Notes: generated from the letters alone by a model not told the origin. Shown: positions 26,595 through 35,958, counted from the stretch's first letter. The stretch is 64,000 nucleotides of DNA from Streptomyces sp. SLBN-118 (GCF_006715635.1 NZ_VFNP01000002.1:744001-808000), one strand, 5' to 3'. Made by a program: numbers and translations.

Positions 26595-28952
26595 ATGGGA
26601 GATCGGCCTGTCGCGCCGACTGCGCCCGAACTCGTCCTCGAAACCGACGCGGGCTCCACGGTGATGAGTCCGAGCCGGGACTACCACGTCGGGCGCGACC
26701 CCTCGAGCGACATCGTCATCGACGATGCCCGGGTGTCCTGGCACCACGCGGTGCTGCGGGCCGACGACGGGCACTGGACGATCGAGGACGAGGACAGCAC
26801 CAACGGTACGTACACCGACGGCCGCCGGATCCACCAATGGGGCGTCGGCCCAGGCAGCGTCATCCGGTTCGGCAATCCCTCGGACGGGCCGCGTGCCCTG
26901 CTGATCGGCCGGGAGCCCCCGGCCGCCGTAGTGCGGGAGCCCGACCGCCCGTCCCAGGTGTCCATGCCGTTCGCTACCGGCACGTTCCGGCAGCCGACCA
27001 CCGTACGGCCGCTGCCGGTACGCACGGTCCGCATCGGGCGTGGTCCCGACAACGAGCTGGTCATCGACGATCTGATCGTCTCGCGCCGGCACGCGGAGCT
27101 GCAGGCGCATCCGGACGGAACGTACGAGATCGTCGACCTCGGCTCGCACAACGGCACCTACCTCAACGGCCAGCCGGTCGACCGCGCGGCGGTTCTGCCC
27201 GGGGACATCGTCGGCATCGGCCACTCGGCCTTCTGTCTCGTCGGCGACGAGCTGCAGGAGTACGTCGACACCGGCGAGGTCTCGCTCGACGTGCAGGACC
27301 TGGCGGTGTCGGTGGACCGGGGCCGCAAGACACTCCTGGACCACGTGTCGTTTCCGGTGGGCGAGAAGTGCCTGCTCGCCGTGGTGGGCCCCAGCGGAGC
27401 CGGCAAGTCCACGCTGCTCAACGCGCTCACCGGGCTCCGGCCCGCCGACCGGGGCACCGTCCTGTACGACGGACGCGACCTGTACCGCGACTACGCGGAG
27501 TTGCGCCAGCGCATCGGACTCGTACCGCAGGACGACATCCTGCACGCGCAGCTCGCTGTGCGCCGGGCCCTGGCTTACGCGGCCGAACTGCGCTTTCCGC
27601 AGGACACCGCGAAGGCCGAACGACAGGCCAGGGTGGCCGAGGTGGTGCGTGAGCTGGGGCTGGAGCAACGCGTCGGCCAGCCGATCCACAGTCTGTCCGG
27701 CGGCCAGCGCAAGCGGGTCAGTGTGGCTCTCGAGCTGCTGACCAAGCCCTCGCTCCTCTTCCTCGACGAGCCGACGTCCGGACTCGACCCCGGCATGGAC
27801 CGCTCGGTCATGCGGATGCTCCGCGGCCTCGCGGACGACGGCCGCACCGTCATCGTCGTCACGCACAGTGTCCTCAGCCTGGACGTCTGCGACCGGCTAC
27901 TGGTGCTCGCGCCCGGCGGCCGGATCGCCTACTACGGGCCACCGGACGACGCACTCGCCTTCTTCGGCTTCGAGGCGTGGCCGGAGGCGTTCGAGGCCTT
28001 CGAGAACGACCGGGACCGGGACTGGGCGGGTACGTACCGCGAGTCGCCCTTCCACCGGCAGTACATCACCAACTCCATGGCACAGCCGGTGCTGCCGCCG
28101 GGCGAGGCGGCCGCCCATGTCTCGCCGCCGCCGAAGGCACAGAGCTGGGGGGCGCAGCTGCGGACCCTGGTGCGCCGGTACGCGGCCGCGCTCGGCGCCG
28201 ACCGGACCTTCCTGATCATCATGATCGCGCTGCCCTTCGTGATGGGCGCGATGACCCGTGCCCTGGCCGGCAGCACGCTGACCCGCGAGACGGCGATGAA
28301 CGCGCTGCTGCTCCTGTGCGTGGGCGGGGTACTGACCGGCGCGGCCAATGCCGTACGGGAGCTGGTCAAGGAACGCGTGATCTACCAGCGGGAACGCGCC
28401 GTCGGGCTGTCCAGATCCGCGTATCTGATGTCCAAGGTCGTCGTGCTCGGCACGATCACCGTGCTGCAGGCCGTCGTCCTGACGCTGGTCGGGCTGGTCG
28501 GCGTCGATCTCTCCGCCCCGGGCGGTGAAGGGGTACTGATGCCACCGCTGGTGGAGATCACCCTGGCCGTGGCAATGCTGTCCTTCACCGCGATGATGCT
28601 CGGCCTGCTGGTCTCCGCCCTGGTGCGCAAGGAGGAGGTCACCATGCCGCTCCTGGTGCTCCTCGCCATCGTCCAGGTCGTGTTCTGTGGCGCGCTGTTG
28701 AAGCTGGACGGGGTTCCCGGGATCGAGCAGCTGGCGTGGCTGGTGCCCTCCCGGTGGGCGCTGGGGGCGATGGCGGGAACGATCGGGTTGTCCCGGATCG
28801 TCCCGGGCGAGCTGACGGCCGATCCGCTCTTCAAGCACGACACCGCGGTGTGGCTGCTCAACATGGGCATGATGGTGGTGCTCTCGGTCGTCTTCGGATA
28901 CGCGGTCGCGAAGCTGCTGCGCCGCCATGAACCCGCCATCATGCGGAAGTAG
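26595..28952 (+). CDS. ABC transporter with two N-terminal FHA domains (Rv1747-like)
   Basis: 785 aa. FHA domain 1 spans about 25-100 (HVGRDPSSDIVIDD, TNGTYTDGRRI) and FHA domain 2 about 145-215 (IGRGPDNELVIDDLIVSRRH, SHNGTYLNGQ). The ATPase follows: Walker A VGPSGAGKSTLLNALTG near 264, signature LSGGQRKRVS near 366, Walker B LLFLDEPTSGLD near 387. Six membrane helices (about 533-782) make it an ABCG-type half transporter. In mycobacteria the homologue Rv1747 is phosphorylated by the adjacent kinase PknF and binds it through its FHA domains. The kinase gene two positions downstream fits the same arrangement. TAGAAT at 26583-26588, just ahead of the ATG, suggests a leaderless mRNA. Confidence 0.93.
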   Translation: MGDRPVAPTAPELVLETDAGSTVMSPSRDYHVGRDPSSDIVIDDARVSWHHAVLRADDGHWTIEDEDSTNGTYTDGRRIHQWGVGPGSVIRFGNPSDGPRALLIGREPPAAVVREPDRPSQVSMPFATGTFRQPTTVRPLPVRTVRIGRGPDNELVIDDLIVSRRHAELQAHPDGTYEIVDLGSHNGTYLNGQPVDRAAVLPGDIVGIGHSAFCLVGDELQEYVDTGEVSLDVQDLAVSVDRGRKTLLDHVSFPVGEKCLLAVVGPSGAGKSTLLNALTGLRPADRGTVLYDGRDLYRDYAELRQRIGLVPQDDILHAQLAVRRALAYAAELRFPQDTAKAERQARVAEVVRELGLEQRVGQPIHSLSGGQRKRVSVALELLTKPSLLFLDEPTSGLDPGMDRSVMRMLRGLADDGRTVIVVTHSVLSLDVCDRLLVLAPGGRIAYYGPPDDALAFFGFEAWPEAFEAFENDRDRDWAGTYRESPFHRQYITNSMAQPVLPPGEAAAHVSPPPKAQSWGAQLRTLVRRYAAALGADRTFLIIMIALPFVMGAMTRALAGSTLTRETAMNALLLLCVGGVLTGAANAVRELVKERVIYQRERAVGLSRSAYLMSKVVVLGTITVLQAVVLTLVGLVGVDLSAPGGEGVLMPPLVEITLAVAMLSFTAMMLGLLVSALVRKEEVTMPLLVLLAIVQVVFCGALLKLDGVPGIEQLAWLVPSRWALGAMAGTIGLSRIVPGELTADPLFKHDTAVWLLNMGMMVVLSVVFGYAVAKLLRRHEPAIMRK

Positions 28953-28966
28953 GGGCGGGATCAGAG

Positions 28967-29599
28967 ATGACGATCGAGGACTTCCGACCGACACATGTCG
29001 TCCCCCAGGACGGGCTGCCCGCCTGGGAGGCTCCCGACGTGTCCCGGCCGACCGAGCCACTGGACCCGCTGCTGCCGGTGCAACTGCTGGAGCGGCGCGG
29101 GGACTGGGGGCAGATTCTGTGCGCGAACGGCTGGTCGGCGTGGGTGGACGGCCGTCTGCTGGTCTCCGTACCGCAGGAACCCCCGGCGGCCGGACGGCCG
29201 ATGGCCCGTACGGCGGATCCGCGGCCGTTGATGGCGCGTGTCGAGGAGACCCTGGGCCAGTACCGCAGCGCGGCGGAGGACCTGGCGGCCGGGCGGACGG
29301 ACGGCGGGACATTCCACCGCCGGACGCGGGGGCTGCGGGTGGGGATGGTCGTGGACGGCGAGTCGGTCTGGCTGTACGACGCCGAGCACGAGCGGTGGGT
29401 CTACTGCGACGGGACGCGGCTTCGGACCTACGCGACGCCCTCGGGGCCCGCGGCCGGGGCATCGCCGTCGGGGACCGGTACCGCGGCGCCTGCGGAACCG
29501 ACGCGGGTGGTCGGCCGGGACGAGGTGGACCAGACCCGTGAGGTGCCGCCCGCCGGGGGCTCTCCCGGCCATCCGCCCACGCGGCCCGGTGAGCCCTGA
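28967..29599 (+). CDS. SH3-like hypothetical protein linking FHA transporter and kinase genes
   Basis: 210 aa. Residues about 35-70 (LLPVQLLERRGDWGQILCAN, GWSAWVDGRLLV) look like a bacterial SH3 fold. Residues about 85-150 contain a helix and a strand-rich part (VEETLGQYRSAAEDLAAG, VGMVVDGESVWLYDAEHERW). The tail is disordered with Thr sites in acidic context (EPTRVVGRDEVDQTREVPP), which could be phosphorylated by the kinase and read by the transporter's FHA domains; that is inference. No signal peptide. It starts 14 bases after the transporter gene, and its stop overlaps the kinase start as TGATG. Confidence 0.6.
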   Translation: MTIEDFRPTHVVPQDGLPAWEAPDVSRPTEPLDPLLPVQLLERRGDWGQILCANGWSAWVDGRLLVSVPQEPPAAGRPMARTADPRPLMARVEETLGQYRSAAEDLAAGRTDGGTFHRRTRGLRVGMVVDGESVWLYDAEHERWVYCDGTRLRTYATPSGPAAGASPSGTGTAAPAEPTRVVGRDEVDQTREVPPAGGSPGHPPTRPGEP

Positions 29600-30618
29600 T
29601 GGCCGGTGCCCCGCGTGACACCGGCCTGCCCACGGGAAGGCCCTCGGAGCTGATCGGAAAGCAGATCGCGGGCTATCTCGTCGAGAGCGAGATCGGCCGC
29701 GGTGGCATGGCGGTCGTCTACCGCGCCAAGGACCTGCGGCTCGACCGCACGGTCGCGCTGAAACTGCTCGCCCCCGAACTCGCCCGCAACGACACCTTCC
29801 GCAAGCGCTTCACGCACGAGTCACGGGTCGCCGCCGCCATCGACCACCCGCACATCGTGCCGGTCTTCGAGGCCGGTGAGACCGACGGCATTCTCTACAT
29901 CGCCATGCGCTATGTCGCCGGACAGGATCTGCGCGCTCTCCTGGATCGCAAGGGTCCGCTCTCGGTGCATGCGGCCGGCCGGATAGCCGCACAGGTGGCG
30001 TCCGCGCTCGACGCCGCCCACGACCACGATCTGGTGCACCGTGACGTCAAACCGGGCAACATCCTGGTCGCGGCGGGCACGGACAGCGACCACCCCGAGC
30101 ATGTCTACCTCACCGACTTCGGGCTGACGAAGAAGTCGCTGTCGCTGACCGGGTTCACGACGGTCGGCCAGTTCGTCGGGACCCTCGACTATGTGGCCCC
30201 GGAGCAGATCTCGGGCCGTCCGGTGGACGGCCGGTGCGATGTCTACAGCCTGGCCTGTGTCGTCCACGAGATGATGGCGGGCGCCCCGCCCTTCCAGCGC
30301 GACGACGACATGGCGCTGCTGTGGGCCCACCAGTACGACCCGCCGCCGCCGCTGACCGAACAGCGCCCCGATCTCCCGGCCGCCGTCGACGCCGTACTGG
30401 CGCGGGCTCTCGCCAAGTCGCCCGACGAGCGGTACGACAGCTGCCTGGCGTTCGTGTCCGCGCTGCGCCTCGCCGGCACCGTGGCGCAGGCGGGCGGTGG
30501 CCACCCGCCGACGAAGGTGGATGTGGGCGCGGCCAAAGGAGTTCAGGAACCCGGTCCGCCGCCTCTGCCGCCGCAATGGGCGAGGCCGGCGTTCCCCGGG
30601 CTCGGGCCCGACGGGTGA
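29599..30618 (+). CDS. Soluble eukaryotic-type Ser/Thr protein kinase
   Basis: 339 aa. Kinase domain about 25-295: glycine loop ESEIGRGGMAVVYRAKDL, catalytic Lys in TVALKLLAPELA (about 55), catalytic loop LVHRDVKPGNILVAAG (about 147), TDFGLTKKSLSLTGFTTVGQ and GTLDYVAPEQI with several Ser/Thr in the activation loop. The tail after about 295 is Gly/Pro-rich, with no membrane helix or sensor domain, unlike most PknB/PknF relatives. It closes an operon with the double-FHA transporter and the SH3-like protein, so these are its likely partners or substrates. Confidence 0.93.
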   Translation: MAGAPRDTGLPTGRPSELIGKQIAGYLVESEIGRGGMAVVYRAKDLRLDRTVALKLLAPELARNDTFRKRFTHESRVAAAIDHPHIVPVFEAGETDGILYIAMRYVAGQDLRALLDRKGPLSVHAAGRIAAQVASALDAAHDHDLVHRDVKPGNILVAAGTDSDHPEHVYLTDFGLTKKSLSLTGFTTVGQFVGTLDYVAPEQISGRPVDGRCDVYSLACVVHEMMAGAPPFQRDDDMALLWAHQYDPPPPLTEQRPDLPAAVDAVLARALAKSPDERYDSCLAFVSALRLAGTVAQAGGGHPPTKVDVGAAKGVQEPGPPPLPPQWARPAFPGLGPDG

Positions 30619-30637
30619 CGGCCGCCCGGCCGGCGGA

Positions 30638-31906
30638 TCAGATCTCGCCCCTGCGATGCACGCGGGAGGCGAGCAGACTGCCGAGAAAGCCGGTGACCAG
30701 CCCCCACACGACGGCCAGGCCGAGCGCGGTCCACAACTGCGGCTCCAGCCTCACCACTCCGGCCAGTCCGCCGCCGAGGTCGCCGATGCCGAGCAGGGAC
30801 AGGCCGTAGCGAGCGTCGACCGGGACGACCAGGCAGATGGTCAGCACCGTGAGGGTGAGCCCCACGGCCATGTGCACGGCGTGCTGCCAGGCCCGCATCC
30901 GGGCCGGTGAACGCACGGCCATCACGAACGCAGCGCCCAGCAGCATGACCGCGGCCACGACGACGAGCCACCACGCCCGCCCGTCGTAGTCGGAGAGCGA
31001 GTCGACATTGAGCGTGGAGTTCTCGGGCGTACGGAGAACCGAGTCGAGCACCTGCGGCATGGGCAGCCCGAAGGGGCCCTCGACCCTTCCCTCCCACGAG
31101 GCGCCGAGACCCAGGGTGAGGGCGAGCCAGACGAGGTTGGGCAGTCCGAGCAGGATCACGGCGAAGGTCTCGGCGGCGTGGCCGCGAGTGGCGGCGACGA
31201 CGAGGCCGATGACCACGCCGACGACGACGTAGGCGAGGAGCAGCACGACCATGGCGAAGGCGGCCGGGCGCACCGACTCCTGGAAACGCACCAGCCGGGC
31301 GGGGAGCGGGGCCTTGCGTGACACGAGCAGGGCGAGGACGAGGAGGCCCGCGAGCCAGACCAGTCCGAGGACGAGCGTGAGCGGGATGTCGGCGCGGAAC
31401 CCGACCTGGGGCGAGGCGTCCAGCAGATCGCCGATGTCACCGATGGTTCCTTCGCCGAGCGGGATGTCGAACGTGTGGCGGGCCAGGACCGCGAGGCCGA
31501 TGAGCGCCAGGGCCCACAGCACCGCCAAACGGGCGGCCCAGCCCACGAGTTCACGGGTACCGGCGACGGCACGGTTGCGCAGGGGACGCAGAAAGCCGGC
31601 GGCGATGACCAGAGCCCCGGCGAGGGTGACCGACAGTGGCAGAACGTTGAGGTCGGCCTTGGTTTCGGCGATGAATCCGGCGTCTCCCGAGAGATCCACG
31701 GTGCCGCCGACGGCCATGACGGCGACGGCAGCGACGACGCTCGCGAAGGCGTTTCCGGGAAGGTCGGCGGCGCCGGCGGCCCACAGGCCGAGCGCGGCGG
31801 TTGCGAAGAGGGCGATCACCCCTGCGAGCACCGCAACCAGGGCGTCGCCCCAGCCCGGGGAGGCACGCGTCGTACGGCTGCGACAGCCCGTTTCCTGGAA
31901 GCTCAC
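30638..31906 (-). CDS. Streptophobe-type multi-spanning membrane protein
   Basis: 422 aa with about ten hydrophobic segments, such as ALVAVLAGVIALFATAALGL near the N-terminus, LVLGLVWLAGLLVLALLVSR and MVVLLLAYVVVGVVIGLVVA in the middle, and LGLAVVWGLVTGFLGSLLAS at the C-terminus. A conserved external loop contains GASWEGRVEGPFGLPMPQVL. This matches the 'streptophobe' family, a Streptomyces membrane family of unknown function. It is convergent with the kinase operon and divergent from the DUF6777 gene. It may be an envelope or permease-like protein. Confidence 0.75.
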   Translation of the reverse strand: MSFQETGCRSRTTRASPGWGDALVAVLAGVIALFATAALGLWAAGAADLPGNAFASVVAAVAVMAVGGTVDLSGDAGFIAETKADLNVLPLSVTLAGALVIAAGFLRPLRNRAVAGTRELVGWAARLAVLWALALIGLAVLARHTFDIPLGEGTIGDIGDLLDASPQVGFRADIPLTLVLGLVWLAGLLVLALLVSRKAPLPARLVRFQESVRPAAFAMVVLLLAYVVVGVVIGLVVAATRGHAAETFAVILLGLPNLVWLALTLGLGASWEGRVEGPFGLPMPQVLDSVLRTPENSTLNVDSLSDYDGRAWWLVVVAAVMLLGAAFVMAVRSPARMRAWQHAVHMAVGLTLTVLTICLVVPVDARYGLSLLGIGDLGGGLAGVVRLEPQLWTALGLAVVWGLVTGFLGSLLASRVHRRGEI

Positions 31907-32119
31907 GCTGCCACGCTAAGCAGGGCCGCGGGGCGGCGCCCGCTGTGCTGGGCCGACCGCGTCGGCTTGCGGGCCGTGCCGGTGTTGAGCACACAATGGG
32001 CTCGGTATGCATGAGAGTGGGCGTTTTGTCCATGCCCGCATTCGCTGGCATTCCTGTGTCGAGTTTCCGGCGCCGAAGCACTCCCCCGCCGGATATTCCT
32101 ACGCTGGAAGGAAGGGCCC

Positions 32120-33328
32120 GTGAGCGCCCAGCCGCCGTCGTCCGACCGCCCCACAGGACCCCCGTCCGGCCCCCTCTCGGGCCCGACGCAGCAAACTCCC
32201 ACGCCACCGCCCGGAACTCCCCCGGGACCCCCGACCGGTGGTGGTGGCGGTGGACCGGGCGGACCCGGAGGAGGCGGCGGGCAGGCGCAGGGGCCGGGCC
32301 CGGAGCCCGAGCGCCCCTGGTGGCGGTCCGTTCCGCGCATCGCGACGGTCGCAGCCGTACTGGTCGCCGTCGTGGCGCTGACCCTTGTCCTGACGCGCCC
32401 CGGAGGAGGCGGCACCGCCGCCGCCGGGGAGATCGTCAGGGACCCCGTCAACGCGGCGGGCGAGGACCCGTACACGCCGTCGTCGGCGGACAAGGAGCCC
32501 CCTCCCAAGGATCCGCTCGCCCCGCCGGAGGGAAAGGTGACCGGCTCGGACGCAGGCGTCTACGGCGGGACACGGAAGACGGCCAGCTGCAACGTGGAGA
32601 AACAGATCAGCTATCTCGCCGCGGCTCCGGCCAAGAACAGTGCGTTCGCCTCGGTCCTGGGCATCAGCCCCGACCAGGTGCCCCGCTATCTGCGCTCGCT
32701 GACCCCACTCCGGCTGAGCTATGACACCCGGGTCACCAACCACGGTTACAAGGACGGCGGCCCCACCAGCTATCAGTCGGTACTGCAGGCGGGGACGGCC
32801 GTCCTCGTCGACGACCACGGCGTTCCGCGAGTGCGCTGCGCATGCGGCAATCCGCTCCAGGAGCCGAAAAAGGTGCAGGGCGACGCCCGGCTGACGGGCC
32901 CCACGTGGTCCGGCTTCCGGACCACGAAGGTGGTGCAGGTGCAGCCCTCCGTCACGGTGATCAATGTCTTTGTCGTCTACGACCCGCGCCGGGGGGACTG
33001 GTTCGAGCGGAAGTCCGGTGACCACGGACGCCACGACAAGAAGGTCCCGGCGCCGGTGACACTGCCGCCCACCTCGCCGTCGCCCTGCCCGCCCACGGGA
33101 CACCCCTCCCCCGGGTCGAGCAGCCCCTGCCCCCCGACCTCGCCTTCCTCGAAGCCCCCGTCGCCCGAGTCCCCGTCCTCGGAGCCGCCGTCGTCGGAGC
33201 CGCCTTCCTCGGAGCCGCCGTCGTCGGAACAACCGGAGTCGGGCGCGTCGTCCCCTGAGTCGCCCAGCGGCTCATCGGCCTCGCAGCCCGACGCGGCCTC
33301 CTCTTCCACGCTCGCACCAGGGCTCTGA
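32120..33328 (+). CDS. DUF6777-type membrane-anchored protein with low-complexity ends
   Basis: 402 aa. GTG start with GGAAGGAAG just upstream. Residues 1-68 are Pro/Gly-rich (GPPTGGGGGGPGGPGGGGGQ), then one membrane helix (IATVAAVLVAVVALTLVLTR) and an external domain with conserved pairs (ASCNVEKQISYLAAAPAKNS, AFASVLGISPDQVPRYLRSL, VDDHGVPRVRCACGNPLQEP), which fits the DUF6777 family, function unknown. The last about 90 residues are Pro/Ser/Glu-rich with 5-residue repeats and probably span the cell wall. Confidence 0.75.
   Translation: MSAQPPSSDRPTGPPSGPLSGPTQQTPTPPPGTPPGPPTGGGGGGPGGPGGGGGQAQGPGPEPERPWWRSVPRIATVAAVLVAVVALTLVLTRPGGGGTAAAGEIVRDPVNAAGEDPYTPSSADKEPPPKDPLAPPEGKVTGSDAGVYGGTRKTASCNVEKQISYLAAAPAKNSAFASVLGISPDQVPRYLRSLTPLRLSYDTRVTNHGYKDGGPTSYQSVLQAGTAVLVDDHGVPRVRCACGNPLQEPKKVQGDARLTGPTWSGFRTTKVVQVQPSVTVINVFVVYDPRRGDWFERKSGDHGRHDKKVPAPVTLPPTSPSPCPPTGHPSPGSSSPCPPTSPSSKPPSPESPSSEPPSSEPPSSEPPSSEQPESGASSPESPSGSSASQPDAASSSTLAPGL
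33179..33238 (+). repeat. 15-bp tandem repeat encoding SEPPS units
   Basis: Four units at 33179-33193, 33194-33208, 33209-33223 and 33224-33238; the first and third are identical, the second differs by two bases and the last is diverged. They encode Ser-Glu-Pro-Pro-Ser repeats in the tail of the DUF6777 protein. Confidence 0.8.
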
Positions 33329-33339
33329 CCTCGCGGCCC

Positions 33340-33361
33340 CGCAGGGTTCAACCACCCTGCG
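33340..33361 (+). terminator. Stem-loop after the DUF6777 gene
   Basis: CGCAGGGT (33340-33347) pairs exactly with ACCCTGCG (33354-33361) around a 6-base loop, 12 bases after the stop. Confidence 0.6.
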
Positions 33362-33367
33362 CGGCTC

Positions 33368-33428
33368 GGGCGTGTCTTAGAAGTCTCGCCTGCCCGCGGG
33401 CGGACGGCGCTACTTCTAAAACACGCCC
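33368..33428. repeat. Long inverted repeat at the GNAT gene end
   Basis: GGGCGTGTCTTAGAAGT (33368-33384) pairs at 16 of 17 positions with the right arm at 33412-33428, around a 27-base GC-rich centre that itself contains CCCGCGGG. The right arm touches the stop codon of the GNAT gene, so it can end that transcript. I recall similar GGGCGTGTTT-type arms in Streptomyces intergenic regions, which would make it a dispersed repeat; this needs a search. Confidence 0.6.
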
Positions 33429-34345
33429 TACCCGAGTTCGAGCGTCGTGACGCCGAAGGTGCGCTCCGCCCGGATCTCGGGGACCGGCCCCGTGTACATG
33501 CGCACCGTGTGAGAGCGCGCTTCCAGGCCGCGCGCCGTGGCCAGGGCGGCCGCAGCGTGCTGAGGTTCGGGGATGTCGATCGAGACCTCGTCCTCGGGCC
33601 CGAGATGCGCGGTGAGGGTGTCGAAGAGCGCCTCGGCGTCCTCGGGCGTGTCGGCGAAGAGCGGCCCGATACGGTGGCCGTCCCGGGCCGGCCGGATCAC
33701 TCCGTAACCACTGATGCGTCCCTCGCGCAGACGGGCGTAGGCGACATGCCCCGCCGCGGTGATCCAGCGTGCGACGAAGGCGCGGCGGTCGGCGGGGAAG
33801 CACTGCCGGTCGTACGCCGCGATCGCGTCGAGATGCGCCGCGCCGACGGGCACGACGTCCTGCGCCGGGGCTGCGGCCCGCTCGGGGCGGCCTCCGTAGC
33901 GGAGGGTGTCGTTGGCGGACTTGAACCCGGCGCGCATGTAGGTGGGTTGCTGCTCCGGGACGGCGTCCAGCCCGACCGTGCGGGTCCCGGCGTGCGGGAA
34001 GGCGGCCCGCCAGGTCGCGAGGCCCAGACCCTGCCGGCGGTGGTCGGGGTGGACGAGGTAGTAGCCGAGGAAGGCGTACTCCTCCGAGTAGTTGACGATC
34101 GAGACGGCGGAAAGCGTGCGGTCGCCCAGGCGGCCGACGAAGAAGCCCGCGGGATCGGTGGGGTGGAAACAGGCCACGTCGCCGCGGCCCGGATTCCACC
34201 CCTCCTCGGCGGCCCACCCCGCCACCTGGTGCCATTCCTCCAACGAGGCTGCGGTGACGGTGAGTCCGCCGAAGCCGCCGGGAGTCGTCCCGGCGGTGTG
34301 CTCGACGGCGGCAGATGGCTGGGGGGCTTCGCCGAGGGGGTTCAT
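33428..34345 (-). CDS. GNAT-family N-acetyltransferase with C-terminal YitH/HolE-like domain
   Basis: 305 aa from ATG 34345; the open frame continues far upstream but out of any homology. The acetyl-CoA loop is clear in AFLGYYLVHPDHRRQGLGLA (about residue 95). GWNPGRGDVACFHPTDPAGF precedes it, and a second domain (VPVGAAHLDAIAAYDRQCFP, YARLREGRISGYGVIRPARD) follows, typical of the two-domain acetyltransferases whose substrates are unknown. It is 74 bases downstream of an amino-acid permease gene on the same strand and is possibly co-expressed, so an amino acid or amine substrate is conceivable. Confidence 0.85.
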   Translation of the reverse strand: MNPLGEAPQPSAAVEHTAGTTPGGFGGLTVTAASLEEWHQVAGWAAEEGWNPGRGDVACFHPTDPAGFFVGRLGDRTLSAVSIVNYSEEYAFLGYYLVHPDHRRQGLGLATWRAAFPHAGTRTVGLDAVPEQQPTYMRAGFKSANDTLRYGGRPERAAAPAQDVVPVGAAHLDAIAAYDRQCFPADRRAFVARWITAAGHVAYARLREGRISGYGVIRPARDGHRIGPLFADTPEDAEALFDTLTAHLGPEDEVSIDIPEPQHAAAALATARGLEARSHTVRMYTGPVPEIRAERTFGVTTLELG

Positions 34346-34419
34346 ACGGTCTGTCCGTCCCTTCAGATGGTGGCGGGTGCGGCCGCGGTGCGCGGCCTCG
34401 GGGGTGGTCGTGCTTGCGG

Positions 34420-35958
34420 TCAGATCAGGTCCATGGCGGCCACTTCGTCCGGGCTGCCGTAGCTGACCGGCCCGTGGAAGCGGCGGCGGGCAGTGGCGAA
34501 CCACCACACCGTGGCGATGAGCAGCACCACTCCCAGTGCGATCGGCGCGTAGTTGAACGTCGTTCCGGTGATCGGAGAGACCTGGGGAAGCATGAACAGC
34601 GCACTGCTGAAGACGATCCAGGTCACGGCGATCACGCCCACCGGCTTGCCCCAACGCCCCAGGTTCCACGGTCCCGGCTCGAAGTCGTCGAGCCGCAGTC
34701 GCAGGAAGATCGGCACGCCGTAGGCGAGATAGAGCCCGACGACATTGACGCTCACAATGGCAGTGAAGGCCGTGTGGGACCACCAGGCGGGAATGATCAG
34801 CGCCATGGAGCATGCCGCTGCGAGCCACACCGCATTGACCGGTGTGCGGGTCCGCAGGGACACCGAATGCCACCAGCGGGAGCCGGGCATCGCCCCGTCG
34901 CGGGAGAAGGCGAAGATCTGGCGCGTATTGCTGGTCATGTTGGCGAGCCCGCAGAAGAGCATGGCGCCGATCACGATCAGCAGAAGCAGCTTCGCCGTCC
35001 CCATGCCCAGCGCGTCGACGAGAATCTGAACCGGGGGCGCGGCGGCGCTCGCCTCGGCGGCGTAATCGTGGATCGCGTACACCAGGGCGAGCATGAGGAT
35101 CAGCCCGGCGCCCGCGGAGTAGGAGATCGCCCGCATGATGCCCTTGGGCGTGTTGACCGTCGCCCTGACGGTCTCTTCCGACATGTGGAAACTGCCGTCG
35201 AAGCCGGTGAACGTCCAGCTGGTCACGAGCAGACCCAGCATTGCGGCGTAGATGCCATTGGTGAAACCAGTGTTGTTCGCGAAATGAGTGACGAACGAGG
35301 CCGACTGATGGTGCGACGGTTTCACGGTCAGGGCGACGACGATCACCACCATGCCGATCAGCAGCCACCACACGGAGATCCGGTTGAGCGCGGCGACCAG
35401 TTGCACCGTGTACGTGTTGGCCAGCGCCTGGAGGACCAGGATCACCGCCGTGAAGAGCACCGTGCGCTGCGACGTCACCTCGTAGCCCGGCCACTGCATG
35501 ACTATGAAGGCCTGGACGAAGGTGGCCGCCGCGTAACCGGTCGCGGCGGTGCCGCCCACCTGGCCGACGAAGTTCAGCCAGCCCGTGTACCAGGACCAGG
35601 CTCCGCGGTGCCGCTTGGCCAGCTTGCCCGCGGAGAAGTACAACGCGCCGCTGGTCGGGTAGGCGGAGGCGATTTCACCCATCGCCGCTCCGACGAAAAG
35701 CACCATGACGGACACGCCGATCCAGCCGAACACAAGGATCCGCGGCCCGCCTGCGCCCATGCCGAAGCCGAACGCCGAGAAAATCCCCGAAAGGATATTG
35801 ATGATGGTGAAGGAGATGGCGAAATTGTCGAACGCCCGGAATCTGCGGGTGAGTTTCCGGGGATAGCCCATGGCGTGCAGTGTCGCGTCGTCGTCGAGGG
35901 CGACCGACTCCGCGTCGTGACGGTTTTTCGAGCGAAGGACAGACGTACGCTCGGACAC
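34420..35958 (-). CDS. APC-family amino acid permease
   Basis: 512 aa from a GTG at 35958, which has GAGAAAGG upstream; an ATG 18 bases earlier lacks a ribosome site. Twelve membrane helices begin at FDNFAISFTIINILSGIFSA; the unwound helix-1 GIFSAFGFGMGAGGP and GEIASAYPTSGALYFSAGKL are typical of the amino acid/choline (GABA-permease-like) group. SFHMSEETVRATVNTPKGIM is the conserved loop of this group. It imports an amino acid or gamma-aminobutyrate-type substrate by cation symport. The cytosolic N-terminus includes ALDDDATLHAMGYPRKLTRR, also family-typical. Confidence 0.9.
   Translation of the reverse strand: MSERTSVLRSKNRHDAESVALDDDATLHAMGYPRKLTRRFRAFDNFAISFTIINILSGIFSAFGFGMGAGGPRILVFGWIGVSVMVLFVGAAMGEIASAYPTSGALYFSAGKLAKRHRGAWSWYTGWLNFVGQVGGTAATGYAAATFVQAFIVMQWPGYEVTSQRTVLFTAVILVLQALANTYTVQLVAALNRISVWWLLIGMVVIVVALTVKPSHHQSASFVTHFANNTGFTNGIYAAMLGLLVTSWTFTGFDGSFHMSEETVRATVNTPKGIMRAISYSAGAGLILMLALVYAIHDYAAEASAAAPPVQILVDALGMGTAKLLLLIVIGAMLFCGLANMTSNTRQIFAFSRDGAMPGSRWWHSVSLRTRTPVNAVWLAAACSMALIIPAWWSHTAFTAIVSVNVVGLYLAYGVPIFLRLRLDDFEPGPWNLGRWGKPVGVIAVTWIVFSSALFMLPQVSPITGTTFNYAPIALGVVLLIATVWWFATARRRFHGPVSYGSPDEVAAMDLI

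Noticed and set aside
33428..35494. 688-codon minus-strand frame spanning the GNAT gene and part of the permease gene
   Set aside because: Family homology and a start with ribosome site begin at 34345; upstream text is a shadow of the permease.
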